Source: JBEKYD01 sp049509915
Lineage (GTDB): Bacteria > Acidobacteriota > Terriglobia > Bryobacterales > Bryobacteraceae
NCBI GenBank assembly: GCA_049509915.1
Contig: JBEKZL010000086.1
Span: 1-24,434, forward strand
Reading direction: 5' to 3'
Length of the DNA: 24,434 bases
The position numbers and the translations under genes are program-made. The notes below the pieces were generated by a model that searched no databases, was not told the DNA's origin, and saw nothing but the letters and a program-made list of their open reading frames with translations. Below, one piece after another: positions 1 through 6,835 of this stretch. Position 1 is the stretch's first letter. Each line of letters starts with the position of its first letter.

Positions 1-74
1 TGCAGAATGGGTTCCGGGATGTCTTGTGAACGTTGGAGCGTCATCATCAGCCGCCCGCCAGCGACTGTCCTACC

Positions 75-329
75 CTACCAACGTCGACCAATCCGGATCA
101 CGCATGCTTGCCGAAAACACACTGTGTATCCACCGCAGTCGCCGCCGAAGTAGCGTTTCGCCGTGATGTTTGCGTCTTCGATCTCCAGAGCAACCCGTAG
201 GGCGTATGCGTATGGATCGGTCTTAGCGAGTTTGTTCAGCGCCAGTTTCACTTTTCGAGTTCCAATTCGGGCGAACTCAGAGCGTGCCTGGGTCAGACCA
301 TTCACCAACAGCTTTGTTTTGCGGCTCAT
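75..329 (-). CDS. Small hypothetical protein, 84 aa
   Basis: I do not recognise this protein. It is basic in its first half (begins MSRKTKLLVNGL) and its middle (LAKTDPYAYALRVALEIEDA) is probably helical; the C-terminus has two cysteines. It has no signal peptide or membrane segment. Its ATG overlaps the TGA of the upstream zinc-ribbon gene in an ATGA arrangement, which suggests translational coupling and makes it the last visible gene of a minus-strand operon. That coupling is the main reason to believe it is real. Function unknown. Confidence 0.55.
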   Translation of the reverse strand: MSRKTKLLVNGLTQARSEFARIGTRKVKLALNKLAKTDPYAYALRVALEIEDANITAKRYFGGDCGGYTVCFRQACVIRIGRRW

Positions 330-856
330 TTGGACGCCTCCGTTTTCTCTTCGACGGATTCATCGTCAGTCCATCCATCCACACACGCCGCCGCCGCTCG
401 TCCGTAATCGTCTTCCGCTTCGGGCTGAACGCTCGAACCACCGTGGAGCCTTCCGAAGGGCGATGCAACGTCGCCAAGTCCCGGCCCGGTCATCTCACGA
501 ATCAGGGTTCTTTGCGTTTCCGGGCTGATGCCCAAGAAGGGCATGAACTCCTGCAAGACCCGCTCACGGTTCGCTCTCAGAAGCGCTGCTTTGCCCATAA
601 GTTCGAGGAGCTTCGCCAGTAACTTCATGCCGGTCTCCTTGCTCTTTTTGTCGCCGTAGGCCGGGTTGTTCAATCCGGCCTCCATGCGCTCCTCCTTTTT
701 CCGGCACTTATCACAAATGCCACGTGTGACGATCATGCGCTCTTCGCCGCACGCCGCACAGGGACGAATCCGTGGCTGTCCTGCCACTTTATTGGAGGGC
801 TTTCTCGCCCGCTGTAAGAGACTATCGAATGAGTTGATCTTGTTTGTTCGCTTCAT
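326..856 (-). CDS. Zinc-ribbon hypothetical protein, 176 aa
   Basis: The start is set at the ATG giving MKRTNKINSFDSLL. The frame stays open further upstream, but that extension does not look like protein. Two cysteine pairs, C33-x2-C36 and C48-x2-C51 (CAACGEE ... GICDKC), form a clear zinc ribbon or treble-clef knuckle in the N-terminal third. A lysine-rich stretch and a helical region (LLAKLLELMGKAALLRANRERVL) follow. The C-terminus is acidic and contains CVDGWTDDES, encoded by a single half of the dispersed GTCCATCC hairpin motif. Such short zinc ribbons usually bind nucleic acid or protein partners, but the precise role is unknown. It overlaps the downstream gene by four bases. Confidence 0.65.
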   Translation of the reverse strand: MKRTNKINSFDSLLQRARKPSNKVAGQPRIRPCAACGEERMIVTRGICDKCRKKEERMEAGLNNPAYGDKKSKETGMKLLAKLLELMGKAALLRANRERVLQEFMPFLGISPETQRTLIREMTGPGLGDVASPFGRLHGGSSVQPEAEDDYGRAAAACVDGWTDDESVEEKTEASK

Positions 857-947
857 GATTCCACTGTGCCAGGGCACAGTATGAACATAGAACATGAACA
901 ATGCGGAAAGATTTGCGGAGGGACAGTGCGAAGAAACTGGTGGCTGG

Positions 948-1709
948 TTATGCCGGGATCTGACGATAGTGTCTCGCTTGGCTGCGTTCGCCAAACATGA
1001 TTAACAACATTATCCGCTGGCACGCTGGCGTAGCGTCGGACATCATCGGTTTTCTCTTCTTGGCCCAAGCAGCTAAAAGCGTGTACTGCACATCGGCATC
1101 GTCGGCAACCTTCTTCTTGGTTGTCTTGATGCCTTTCGCCTTTTCCTTGGCGATGTAGTCTTGCAAGAATGCATCTCGCTGCTTTGCGGTAGTGCGTTTC
1201 GGGAGCAGTTTTACGTGCTTTTCATGTTCCGTCACTTCGTCAAGGTAAAGGTCGATCCAATCTTCCAGAAGAGCGTAGAAGCTCTCCATGTATCTTCGTT
1301 CGACAATGAGGTCCCCGACTTGTACGAGCCTTGCGACTTGGTATTTCGTGTATGAGGTCCGGTGCGATGGTTGTTTTTTTAGCTTTTCGAGATGATCTTG
1401 GAGCCATTGCGGTAATGCGCTTGTGTCCGGCACCGTCTTGTCGGTAACGTGCCAGTCAGCTTCCCACACCACTTGACCGGCTCCGGTACCAATCGGAACG
1501 GAAGAGTCTGCGAAAGGAATCCAACCGGCACCAGCCGCTACTTCAAACACGAGGGCCGGGATTTCCAGACGGAACAACTCACGGCTGTTCACTACACCAC
1601 GAGCACGGAGAGCTTCGGCCAGCACCGAAAATGTGGATCGGAGAGCATCTAGGAGGTTGCACCCCTCCAGCGTCACGTCAGGATTTAGCACTGTGGAAGT
1701 TCGGGCCAT
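948..1709 (-). CDS. Hypothetical protein, 253 aa
   Basis: The protein begins MARTSTVLNPDVTLEG. An upstream extension in the same frame would run through a dispersed hairpin repeat and is not used. The middle is acidic to neutral with aromatic helices (ESFYALLEDWIDLYLDEVTEHEK), and the C-terminus is rich in lysine (KEKAKGIKTTKKKVADDADVQ). I recognise no catalytic motif and no membrane segment. A TAGAAT box (1717-1722 on the complementary strand) ends seven bases before the ATG, the same arrangement as before the gene at 21756, so the transcript may be nearly leaderless. It is co-directional with its neighbours. The family is not identified; phage or plasmid origin is a guess from context. Confidence 0.6.
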   Translation of the reverse strand: MARTSTVLNPDVTLEGCNLLDALRSTFSVLAEALRARGVVNSRELFRLEIPALVFEVAAGAGWIPFADSSVPIGTGAGQVVWEADWHVTDKTVPDTSALPQWLQDHLEKLKKQPSHRTSYTKYQVARLVQVGDLIVERRYMESFYALLEDWIDLYLDEVTEHEKHVKLLPKRTTAKQRDAFLQDYIAKEKAKGIKTTKKKVADDADVQYTLLAAWAKKRKPMMSDATPACQRIMLLIMFGERSQARHYRQIPA

Positions 1710-1716
1710 CAGCCAA

Positions 1717-1722
1717 ATTCTA
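1717..1722 (-). promoter_or_regulatory. Possible -10 element TAGAAT, seven bases before the ATG at 1709
   Basis: On the minus strand TAGAAT is followed by seven bases and then the start codon. With a start of transcription 6-8 bases downstream, the message would be leaderless. No convincing -35 box is seen, and no Shine-Dalgarno sequence precedes this ATG. Confidence 0.3.
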
Positions 1723-1770
1723 GCTGACTGCACCGGCCATGTCTGGCGCTCTTCGTCCTGGAAGTTGGAC

Positions 1771-1801
1771 GGATGGACGGCTGATTTTCGTCCGTCCATC
1801 C
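1771..1801. repeat. Dispersed hairpin repeat (GGATGGACGG family), copy 1
   Basis: Perfect 10-bp inverted repeat GGATGGACGG / CCGTCCATCC with an 11-base loop, in the gap between two minus-strand genes. The same stem recurs at 3949-3985 and 4173-4204 with unrelated loops of 11-12 bases. It lacks a T-tract, so it is not a standard intrinsic terminator; it resembles a REP-type intergenic palindrome. Confidence 0.75.
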
Positions 1802-1863
1802 ATGTTGCTGTTGTTTGGCTCCACGAGTATTCCCGTTTTCCAACAGCGGCGTTCTCGCCCCGG

Positions 1864-2187
1864 CTATTCCGTGGCCGTCCTGCGGCTCTCGATCTCGTCC
1901 CACATCAAGTTCAACGACGTTCGAACGACGCCTATGCACTGCAAATTGCCGTTGATGTGGAGGCTTCCGCCGCACGTCCATTCAGAGTTTTCGAGCGCTC
2001 CCAATGTAAGCTCATAGCCGTATTGCTGAAGAAAGTCGTTGTGCGCCGCCACCAGTTCGTCGTCGGTCAGGAGCGCCACCACGCTCCCAATCTCGCAGAC
2101 GCACTGTGCGTCTGCGATTTCTTCGTAGATCTCTTTGAGGCGTTCGTAGCTGACCGCCGTTTCGGGTTTTGATGTTGAAGTTGTCAT
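1864..2187 (-). CDS. Hypothetical protein, 107 aa
   Basis: This is a small acidic protein beginning MTTSTSKPETAVSYERLKEI. The helical N-terminal half (EEIADAQCVCEIGSVVALLTDDELVAAHNDFL) is followed by a mixed half with WTCGGSLHINGNLQCIGVV. An AAGGGG Shine-Dalgarno sequence lies about ten bases before the ATG and overlaps the stop of the upstream gene, which ends six bases away, so the two are almost certainly co-translated. I do not recognise the family. Three spaced cysteines could bind metal, but no standard motif is formed. Confidence 0.65.
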   Translation of the reverse strand: MTTSTSKPETAVSYERLKEIYEEIADAQCVCEIGSVVALLTDDELVAAHNDFLQQYGYELTLGALENSEWTCGGSLHINGNLQCIGVVRTSLNLMWDEIESRRTATE

Positions 2188-2193
2188 TTCTGC

Positions 2194-2481
2194 TTACCCC
2201 TTGAATGGTCGCCGGGATCGGAGCAGGGCAACGGTGTCGGCAACGATCTGCTCTATCAGGCTGTTCATGTATCTCACATTTTTCAGCAGTTCAGCCGTCA
2301 GATGGGCGATCCAGCGCTCGAATTCGGCCATCATCAGGGCCTCGACCGCATTGCAGTCTTCCCACGTGAAATGGTCAGGTGCATGGAACAGAATCGCTCG
2401 TTGGATTTCATTCCGACAATGTTGGAGTGCCCATGCCTTAAGCATCGGCTGCGGATCGGTTTGTAATGCGTGCGGCATCAT
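2194..2481 (-). CDS. Hypothetical protein, 95 aa
   Basis: The start is fixed by AGGAGG nine bases upstream of the ATGATG pair, giving MMPHALQTDPQPML; the longer open frame upstream is the shadow of the RHH gene. The protein is mostly helical (WALQHCRNEIQRAILFH, then VEALMMAEFERWIAHLTAEL and KNVRYMNSLIEQIVADTVAL) with a basic end. There are no membrane spans or catalytic motifs. It lies 13 bases after the stop of the ribbon-helix-helix gene and six bases before the next gene, so it is second in an operon. It could be a partner of the RHH protein, as in toxin-antitoxin pairs, but nothing in the sequence proves a toxin. Confidence 0.65.
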   Translation of the reverse strand: MMPHALQTDPQPMLKAWALQHCRNEIQRAILFHAPDHFTWEDCNAVEALMMAEFERWIAHLTAELLKNVRYMNSLIEQIVADTVALLRSRRPFKG

Positions 2482-2494
2482 TGTTGTGTTCCTC

Positions 2495-2659
2495 CTAACG
2501 CAGCACGGCGGCTTGCCGTTGCTGCTGTTGGCGCAGACAGCGTTGGATCGCCAGCCGAATCCACCCGGATTTCGGGAGGCGTGCGTCATGGGCAGCGTCC
2601 GCAATGAGGGAATCGACTTCGGGTGAAATGCGTAACGTCATGCAGTGAGTGTTCTTCAT
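2495..2659 (-). CDS. Small ribbon-helix-helix (Arc/CopG-type) protein, 54 aa
   Basis: This short frame begins MKNTHCMTLRISPEVDSLIA. The pattern fits a ribbon-helix-helix DNA-binding fold: a short strand (CMTLRIS) is followed by a first helix (PEVDSLIADAAHDA) and a second helix after a turn (KSGWIRLAIQRCLRQQQ). RHH proteins bind DNA as dimers through the paired strands and usually repress their own operon; many are antitoxins. It is the first gene of the minus-strand run and faces a divergent winged-helix gene. An imperfect inverted repeat (2711-2729) in the shared upstream region is a candidate operator. The fold assignment is by pattern only. Confidence 0.65.
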   Translation of the reverse strand: MKNTHCMTLRISPEVDSLIADAAHDARLPKSGWIRLAIQRCLRQQQQRQAAVLR

Positions 2660-2710
2660 TTTCACGGTGGTGTCTCCGGTGTCATAGATATTTAGACAAG
2701 GAGCAACGGC

Positions 2711-2729
2711 GGCTGGATCAGTGCCAGCC
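2711..2729. promoter_or_regulatory. Inverted repeat in the divergent promoter region
   Basis: GGCTGG, seven bases, CCAGCC. It sits in the roughly 107-base gap between the divergent RHH (start 2659) and winged-helix (start 2767) genes, so either product could bind it. No well-spaced -35/-10 pair was found with confidence. Confidence 0.35.
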
Positions 2730-2766
2730 TCCGCTGATGCCCTAACCGATGTGGAAGTTTACAATT

Positions 2767-3372
2767 ATGGTGATGAAGAAGAGCGCCACCCTGTTGGCAA
2801 CCCGTCTGATGCACCCGGACCCGGCCAAGCGATGTGCGTATCAGATCCAGCACCACGCTCCAGCCATTCCACATAAGGTCATCGGACGTTGTATCAGGAT
2901 AAAGGCCGGGTTCATTCGGCTGTGGGAGACGCCAGGGAATGAGCTTGAATTGGCCGTGGCACTGCTGCGAGTCCACGATTCGGAGCAATGCGCTATTGAC
3001 TTGGTGACCGGCTACTGGCAGCGTCACAAGATCGAGGTTCCAAAAGATCTTCTACATGAGCTAATTCGTGCGGCCATGAACGAGACCGAACCTGACAGGC
3101 GGCGATTCCAAGCGAAAGAGGCGAAGCGTAAGGCAGTCGCCAAGGAGCGCAATGCGTCCAGATTTGAGGCGCAGACTGGGCGGGAAATACTGAAGTACCT
3201 TGCCAAAAACGGACCCTCGAAAGCCGATGATGTGGCATGGGAAATTGGGCATTCGGAAACTGCCGTTAGGCGGCAACTGCAACGCATGGCGAAGTGTGGC
3301 AACGTGAAGCGAGTCAGTCGGGGTGTGTATGGGTTACCAGACGTGGCAGGAAAGCCGAATGCGACAGACTAG
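2767..3372 (+). CDS. Protein with C-terminal winged helix-turn-helix domain, 201 aa
   Basis: The start is taken at the ATG preceded by GGAAG nine bases away (MVMKKSATLLATRL); an ATG 18 bases upstream lacks such a site. The N-terminal half is a helical domain of unknown type (VIGRCIRIKAGFIRLWETPGN). The middle is a charged helix rich in Lys, Arg and Glu. The last 60 residues form a winged-helix pattern: a first helix (TGREILKYLAKNG), a second with SKADDVAWEIG, a recognition helix (HSETAVRRQLQRMAKCG) and a wing (VKRVSRGVYGLPD). This resembles the DNA-binding domains of AbiEi-type antitoxins and other wHTH regulators. It diverges from the RHH operon and is followed directly by AT-rich nested inverted repeats. 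Confidence 0.65.
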   Translation: MVMKKSATLLATRLMHPDPAKRCAYQIQHHAPAIPHKVIGRCIRIKAGFIRLWETPGNELELAVALLRVHDSEQCAIDLVTGYWQRHKIEVPKDLLHELIRAAMNETEPDRRRFQAKEAKRKAVAKERNASRFEAQTGREILKYLAKNGPSKADDVAWEIGHSETAVRRQLQRMAKCGNVKRVSRGVYGLPDVAGKPNATD

Positions 3373-3437
3373 GGTTATATTCTATTCAACCAGAGTTATT
3401 CTTGGGTTTAATAATAACTAAAATAAAGAGTATAACC
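3373..3437. promoter_or_regulatory. AT-rich nested inverted repeats (GTTAT x2 / ATAAC x2)
   Basis: GTTAT occurs at 3374 and 3395 and its complement ATAAC at 3414 and 3432, spaced 21, 19 and 18 bases apart. GGTTATA at 3373-3379 pairs with TATAACC at 3431-3437, and AGTTATT at 3394-3400 pairs with AATAACT at 3413-3419. The block is strikingly AT-rich within GC-rich surroundings and begins right after the stop codon of the winged-helix gene. It could be an operator array, a terminator-like structure or an origin-type site. Confidence 0.45.
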
Positions 3438-3948
3438 GTACCTTGTCGCAAGTGAATCAACACCACCGGGTCCATGAGGAAACCAAAACTACACTCGATG
3501 GAGACCATCACGTTCTTCGCATTCGCTCAGAACGTGATTGCTTCGCAGGTCTACCCTTTTTTTGGAATCAGTGGAAGATAATTCCTACACTCCAATCGAG
3601 ACGAGTCCGAAAACGAAATCCACAGTGAAGAGTGAACGTCCGGCCCCGCCGATCATTCACAGAGAAGGGTGGACGCCACAAGATCAAAATCCAGCAGTCG
3701 ATTCTACACGGACCACAAGAATGGCGTCGGTGCCAAATGAACGAAATCTACACCTACCGGAACGATGACGGGTTTCGCCTTCGTCGTGGGAATCACCAGT
3801 CTCTCCAGATGGGCCATTGCTGGTGCTTAGGACGGCCTCAGAGCGTTCGGCGCAAGCCGGTCGATCTGCTTGGCCTGGGAAGTTCCAAGAGCGAATCTAC
3901 GGGCAGGAGTCGGTGGCAGATATTGAACTGGCGTGTTAGGGCCGTTGA

Positions 3949-3985
3949 TGGATGGACGGACAGCGGCTTGCAGTCCGTCCATCCA
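3949..3985. repeat. Dispersed hairpin repeat (GGATGGACGG family), copy 2
   Basis: Perfect 13-bp stem TGGATGGACGGAC / GTCCGTCCATCCA with an 11-base loop (AGCGGCTTGCA). It is the longest stem of the family and is flanked by no convincing gene. Confidence 0.75.
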
Positions 3986-4172
3986 CCCTTCTGGATTCAG
4001 CAGTCGTTTCAGGCGCAGCCGATTGATACATCTACTTGGCCGGGGCAGCATCGGCGTCCGAACTCACTGCTGTTGGGATATACGGCCAGAAGCGGCTGTA
4101 TGGCGGATTTGACCGACGATTGGTATATCAGCGGCGACCTTGGCGGTATCGCTCAAAGGGCAGTTGGGTGCA

Positions 4173-4204
4173 TGGATGGACGGACAGGAGCGTGCGTCCA
4201 TCCA
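4173..4204. repeat. Dispersed hairpin repeat (GGATGGACGG family), copy 3
   Basis: Perfect 10-bp stem TGGATGGACG / CGTCCATCCA with a 12-base loop. It lies 187 bases after copy 2, in the same orientation-neutral form. Confidence 0.7.
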
Positions 4205-4547
4205 GATGTGCGCCGTTAGGCAAGGTTGCTGATTCAAGTCGCTCATTGCAGCGGGACGCCGGTTCCTTCTCCACCCGGAAGATCCCAAAATCGCCTCCAT
4301 TCCCCTTCTGCCGCCCTGTTGTCGGCTATCCAGGTGCCGCCTACAGGTCTGCGAAGGTCTTTGGCCGATTTTCCCCGATGAACACCAACTTGCACGGGAC
4401 AACCAGATCATTCAGCAGCGCCCTTCTCAACGTCATCCGCATGGGCGACGTTATATATTTTCGGGACGAGCGGTGACGGCGGCACTCAACTGGATATCCG
4501 TATGGACGAGCGTGGCGATGGGGCGGAAAGTGATCTGCGTCGGACGC

Positions 4548-5132
4548 TCACGGCTTGGAGAATGGTGTTGCCGCCCCGTCCACCGTTGACAGCAGTGCAG
4601 ATGTCTTTTCCAGGATTTCGGCCACGTCTCCGGGTTGAACGCCCTTGCCCGCTCCCCTTTCATTTCCGACCTCCAGTACGGCTTTCCTAACCTTCGCCAG
4701 CAGACTCTCGAAGCACTGGAGGTTGTCAGCGATCTTCTGACAATCGCCTGTGCGAGTCAGAACTGCGTATATAAGGATTGTCAGCAAACGGTTCGGATGT
4801 TTGTTGCCAAGCGCAACATTGCAGGCATTACACGCAATAGACCATACCGTTAATTTGCCCGAAGCATCTTTGACGTGCTCGACGTGAGGCGAGGAGTGCT
4901 TCTTGACCTTGCTGGCTTGAGCAAGTGGAGTTCTACACATGACGCATCTTCCGTCAGTAAGGGACCAAAGGTCTCGAAACTGGAGCATTGAGAGACCGCC
5001 GTACTTCGTTTTCAAGCAAGACTTGTAGACGGACAGTTGCTTCTTGCTTAGACCGGAAAAGACTGAGGCATCGTTTCTTACGATATGAACCTTACGCCAA
5101 TAGTCCGTAGCCTTCTTGAATATCAACGCCAT
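4548..5132 (-). CDS. HNH nuclease of the endonuclease VII type, 194 aa
   Basis: The central region has the arrangement of recombination endonuclease VII-like HNH proteins: a zinc pair C63-x2-C66 (CVMCRTPL), a histidine segment HVEHVKD (H83, H86) in place of the more usual DHDH, and a second pair C101-x2-C104 followed by N105 (ACNACNVALG). This family cleaves DNA junctions or nicks DNA with a beta-beta-alpha metal site and a structural zinc. The N-terminus (ATDYWRKVHIVRND) is basic and the C-terminus is a helical extension. GGAG lies nine bases before the ATG. It lies downstream of and co-directional with the serine recombinase. Loss of the first aspartate-type residue makes activity uncertain; the structural assignment is firmer than the catalytic one. 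Confidence 0.7.
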   Translation of the reverse strand: MALIFKKATDYWRKVHIVRNDASVFSGLSKKQLSVYKSCLKTKYGGLSMLQFRDLWSLTDGRCVMCRTPLAQASKVKKHSSPHVEHVKDASGKLTVWSIACNACNVALGNKHPNRLLTILIYAVLTRTGDCQKIADNLQCFESLLAKVRKAVLEVGNERGAGKGVQPGDVAEILEKTSALLSTVDGAATPFSKP

Positions 5133-5255
5133 TTGCAGTGCTCCTGTGCGTGCGGTAGTCCACCACTCACGTCAATCACAACCATACTGGTGCGACGTAT
5201 TGCAGATCAAAGCCGGGGCAAGAAAAATGTCCGAAAAACCTTGGCATTCGTACAG

Positions 5256-5933
5256 CTATGCGGCCACGGTCTTCTTCTTGCGTTTGCCACTCGAAACCGG
5301 GGCTTCCTCCACCACAGTTTCCGTACACGAGGCCGGGGCTGATTGGCGGTACGAATCCAACGCCGTCATCGCCGGGATGCCAAGTTTCTTACCGATGGCC
5401 CGCCAGGACAACCCTTCCACATCACGGAGCCGCACTACCTCATCCCGGCGAAACACCCGCTTGGGTCTGCCGACAACTTTCCCGGCAGCTTGAGCGGCTT
5501 TGATGCCTGACAACGTTCTCTCACGAATCATGGAACGCTCGAATTCCGCCACCGCCGATAGAATGTGGAGCAGAAGCGAAGCAGTCGGATTCGATTGGTC
5601 CGTGTCCAGACCTTGGGTCGTAGCGACGAAGCGAACGCCGAAGCTGCTGAGTGCCGACAACTGCTGACTGAGATTGAGGACCGATCTGCCAAATCTGTCC
5701 AGCTTCCACACCACCACGCAGTCGAACTTTCTCTTGGCTGCGTCGGCCATCAATTTGTCGAGTGAAGGTCGGCTGGATTTCGCCCCGGAGAATCCGCTGT
5801 CAACGTATTCCCCGGCGATCTTCCAGTCACGGCGGGAAGTGTATTCCCGAAGCTCCCGCAACTGCATCTCGCAATTTTGATCGGTGGTGCTGACACGGGC
5901 GTAGATGGCGCAACGCATGTACTTATCGTACAT
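5256..5933 (-). CDS. Serine recombinase (resolvase/invertase family), 225 aa
   Basis: The N-terminus RCAIYARVSTTDQNCEMQL carries the catalytic serine (S15 from this start) of the resolvase/invertase family. The conserved blocks SGFSGAKSSRPSL, VVWKLDRFGRSVLNL and the helix with SAVAEFERSMIRERT follow. GRPKRVFRRDEVVRLRDVEGLSWRAIGKKLG forms the C-terminal helix-turn-helix. Length is typical of small serine recombinases, with a short basic tail (SGKRKKKTVAA). These enzymes cut both strands at a crossover site through a phosphoserine link. The start is MYDKYM with GGA just upstream; a second ATG 15 bases later is possible. The frame upstream is open but non-coding. Such small recombinases resolve or invert DNA and do not usually insert into tRNA genes. 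Confidence 0.92.
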   Translation of the reverse strand: MYDKYMRCAIYARVSTTDQNCEMQLRELREYTSRRDWKIAGEYVDSGFSGAKSSRPSLDKLMADAAKRKFDCVVVWKLDRFGRSVLNLSQQLSALSSFGVRFVATTQGLDTDQSNPTASLLLHILSAVAEFERSMIRERTLSGIKAAQAAGKVVGRPKRVFRRDEVVRLRDVEGLSWRAIGKKLGIPAMTALDSYRQSAPASCTETVVEEAPVSSGKRKKKTVAA

Positions 5934-5958
5934 GATTTCCGTACTGCTGTCAAGCAGT
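5916..5958. promoter_or_regulatory. Two palindromes between divergent recombinase and zinc-finger genes
   Basis: CATGTAC-TTATC-GTACATG (5916-5934) spans the recombinase start codons, and ACTGCT-GTCA-AGCAGT (5943-5958) lies in the 45-base gap to the divergent gene. They could be operators or part of a recombinase crossover site. The sequence symmetry is seen; the role is inferred. Confidence 0.4.
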
Positions 5959-5978
5959 GGAGTTTGAAACCTGCAAGT

Positions 5979-6446
5979 ATGGAACCAATGAACATTTGCA
6001 GAGAATGTGGTCAGGAAATCATCTTCCGTCACGTCAACGGCGTCTGCGTCCCAATACATCTTTCGGGCGACTGCGGGAGATGGGACCTGGATCAAGAGGC
6101 CGTCAAAAAGGCCATCCACACGAAGTGTCCGATTTGCAGGGAATTGGTGTGGCTCGTTCGGCATAATGGCGGCGCTGTCTGGCTTGATGCGCTTGGTCTC
6201 CCCTGGCCGAAGCACCCGTGTTTCGATAAAGACTGCGATGTGACGAGGCCGGTAACGCCATATACGTTAGCGGATCTCAAAGCCTATGCCAAAGAAAGGC
6301 GGTGCCACTTTTGTCCTGCGATGGTCAAACCTTGGCTTTACAGGGCGCACGTTGCGGGTGTTCACAAGTTTTCTCCTGCTTCGATCATTGCGGCTGAATC
6401 CTTCGAGAAAAGCGGACCCGGCACGAGCAAATTCACATGTCGCTGA
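5979..6446 (+). CDS. Multi-zinc-finger hypothetical protein, 155 aa
   Basis: The protein starts MEPMNICRECGQEIIF; a second ATG three codons on is equally possible. Three cysteine/histidine clusters are visible: CRECG near the N-terminus with a later C and H, CPICREL in the middle, and CHFCPAM followed by RAHVAGVH, the last resembling a C2H2-type finger. Such proteins often bind DNA or act as nuclease cofactors. It diverges from the serine recombinase and its end overlaps the start of the endonuclease VII gene by ten bases, so the two are probably co-translated and may work together. No family name can be given. Confidence 0.7.
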   Translation: MEPMNICRECGQEIIFRHVNGVCVPIHLSGDCGRWDLDQEAVKKAIHTKCPICRELVWLVRHNGGAVWLDALGLPWPKHPCFDKDCDVTRPVTPYTLADLKAYAKERRCHFCPAMVKPWLYRAHVAGVHKFSPASIIAAESFEKSGPGTSKFTCR

Positions 6447-6757
6447 AACTCCAAAAAGAAGTGCAAGTCCTACTAAAATACACCAAGAAAATCAGACCAT
6501 ACCGCAAGTCCAGATATGGGATCACAGACGAGGAGTTCGATCAGCTATTCTTCAGCCAGGGCGGTAGGTGTAAGATCTGTGGCACATCCGACTTCCCGTA
6601 TAAAGGTCCATGCGTCGATCATGACCATACCACCAAGAAGGTGCGTGGCATATTGTGCTTCAACTGTAATCGTGGCATCGGCGCTTTTAAGGAAAGTACT
6701 GCCCTTTTGGAGAAGGCCCTTCAATACTTGCTTTCTCAAAAGGACTGCAACACATGA
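6437..6757 (+). CDS. Recombination endonuclease VII family protein, 106 aa
   Basis: This matches the phage T4 gp49-type endonuclease VII pattern well. The zinc ligands are C45-x2-C48 (CKICGTSD), the catalytic block is VDHDHTT (D61, H62, D63, H64), and C74-x2-C77-N78 (GILCFNCNRGIGAFKE) completes the HNH core. These small enzymes resolve branched DNA such as Holliday junctions, or act as HNH nicking enzymes in phages and mobile elements. The N-terminal 30 residues are basic. The coding region overlaps the zinc-finger gene upstream by ten bases. The key residues are all present, so it is probably active, unlike the divergent relative at 4548-5132. Confidence 0.88.
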   Translation: MSLKLQKEVQVLLKYTKKIRPYRKSRYGITDEEFDQLFFSQGGRCKICGTSDFPYKGPCVDHDHTTKKVRGILCFNCNRGIGAFKESTALLEKALQYLLSQKDCNT

Positions 6758-6835
6758 CTCCGAAGCAGGTATCGGCGCAGCACTCGAACGATCTGTAGCT
6801 TTCAGGCTGTCTGCCCATGCGCCTTATATGCTCAC

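Larger units (their letters stand above)
3438..4547. other. Region of about 1.1 kb without a convincing gene
   Basis: Several overlapping open frames exist on both strands (for example 3632-4219 plus), but none has a good ribosome site or protein-like composition, and the longest runs straight through two dispersed hairpin repeats. I see no tRNA, rRNA or CRISPR pattern. It may be decayed coding DNA or a non-coding segment of the island. Confidence 0.45.

Noticed and set aside
3632..4219. Plus-strand open frame of 195 codons
   Set aside because: No ribosome site, odd composition, and it crosses two dispersed hairpins; opposite-strand frames are equally long.
3920..4225. Integron attC sites suggested by GTTAGGC near hairpins and small genes
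   Set aside because: No matching RYYYAAC partner at the other end of either hairpin and no integron integrase; the hairpin stems are shared, unlike variable attC stems.
5256..5933. Serine recombinase as the enzyme that integrated the island at 16053
   Set aside because: It is of the small resolvase/invertase type; insertion into tRNA or tmRNA 3' ends is normally by tyrosine integrases, and the gene is over 10 kb from the junction.
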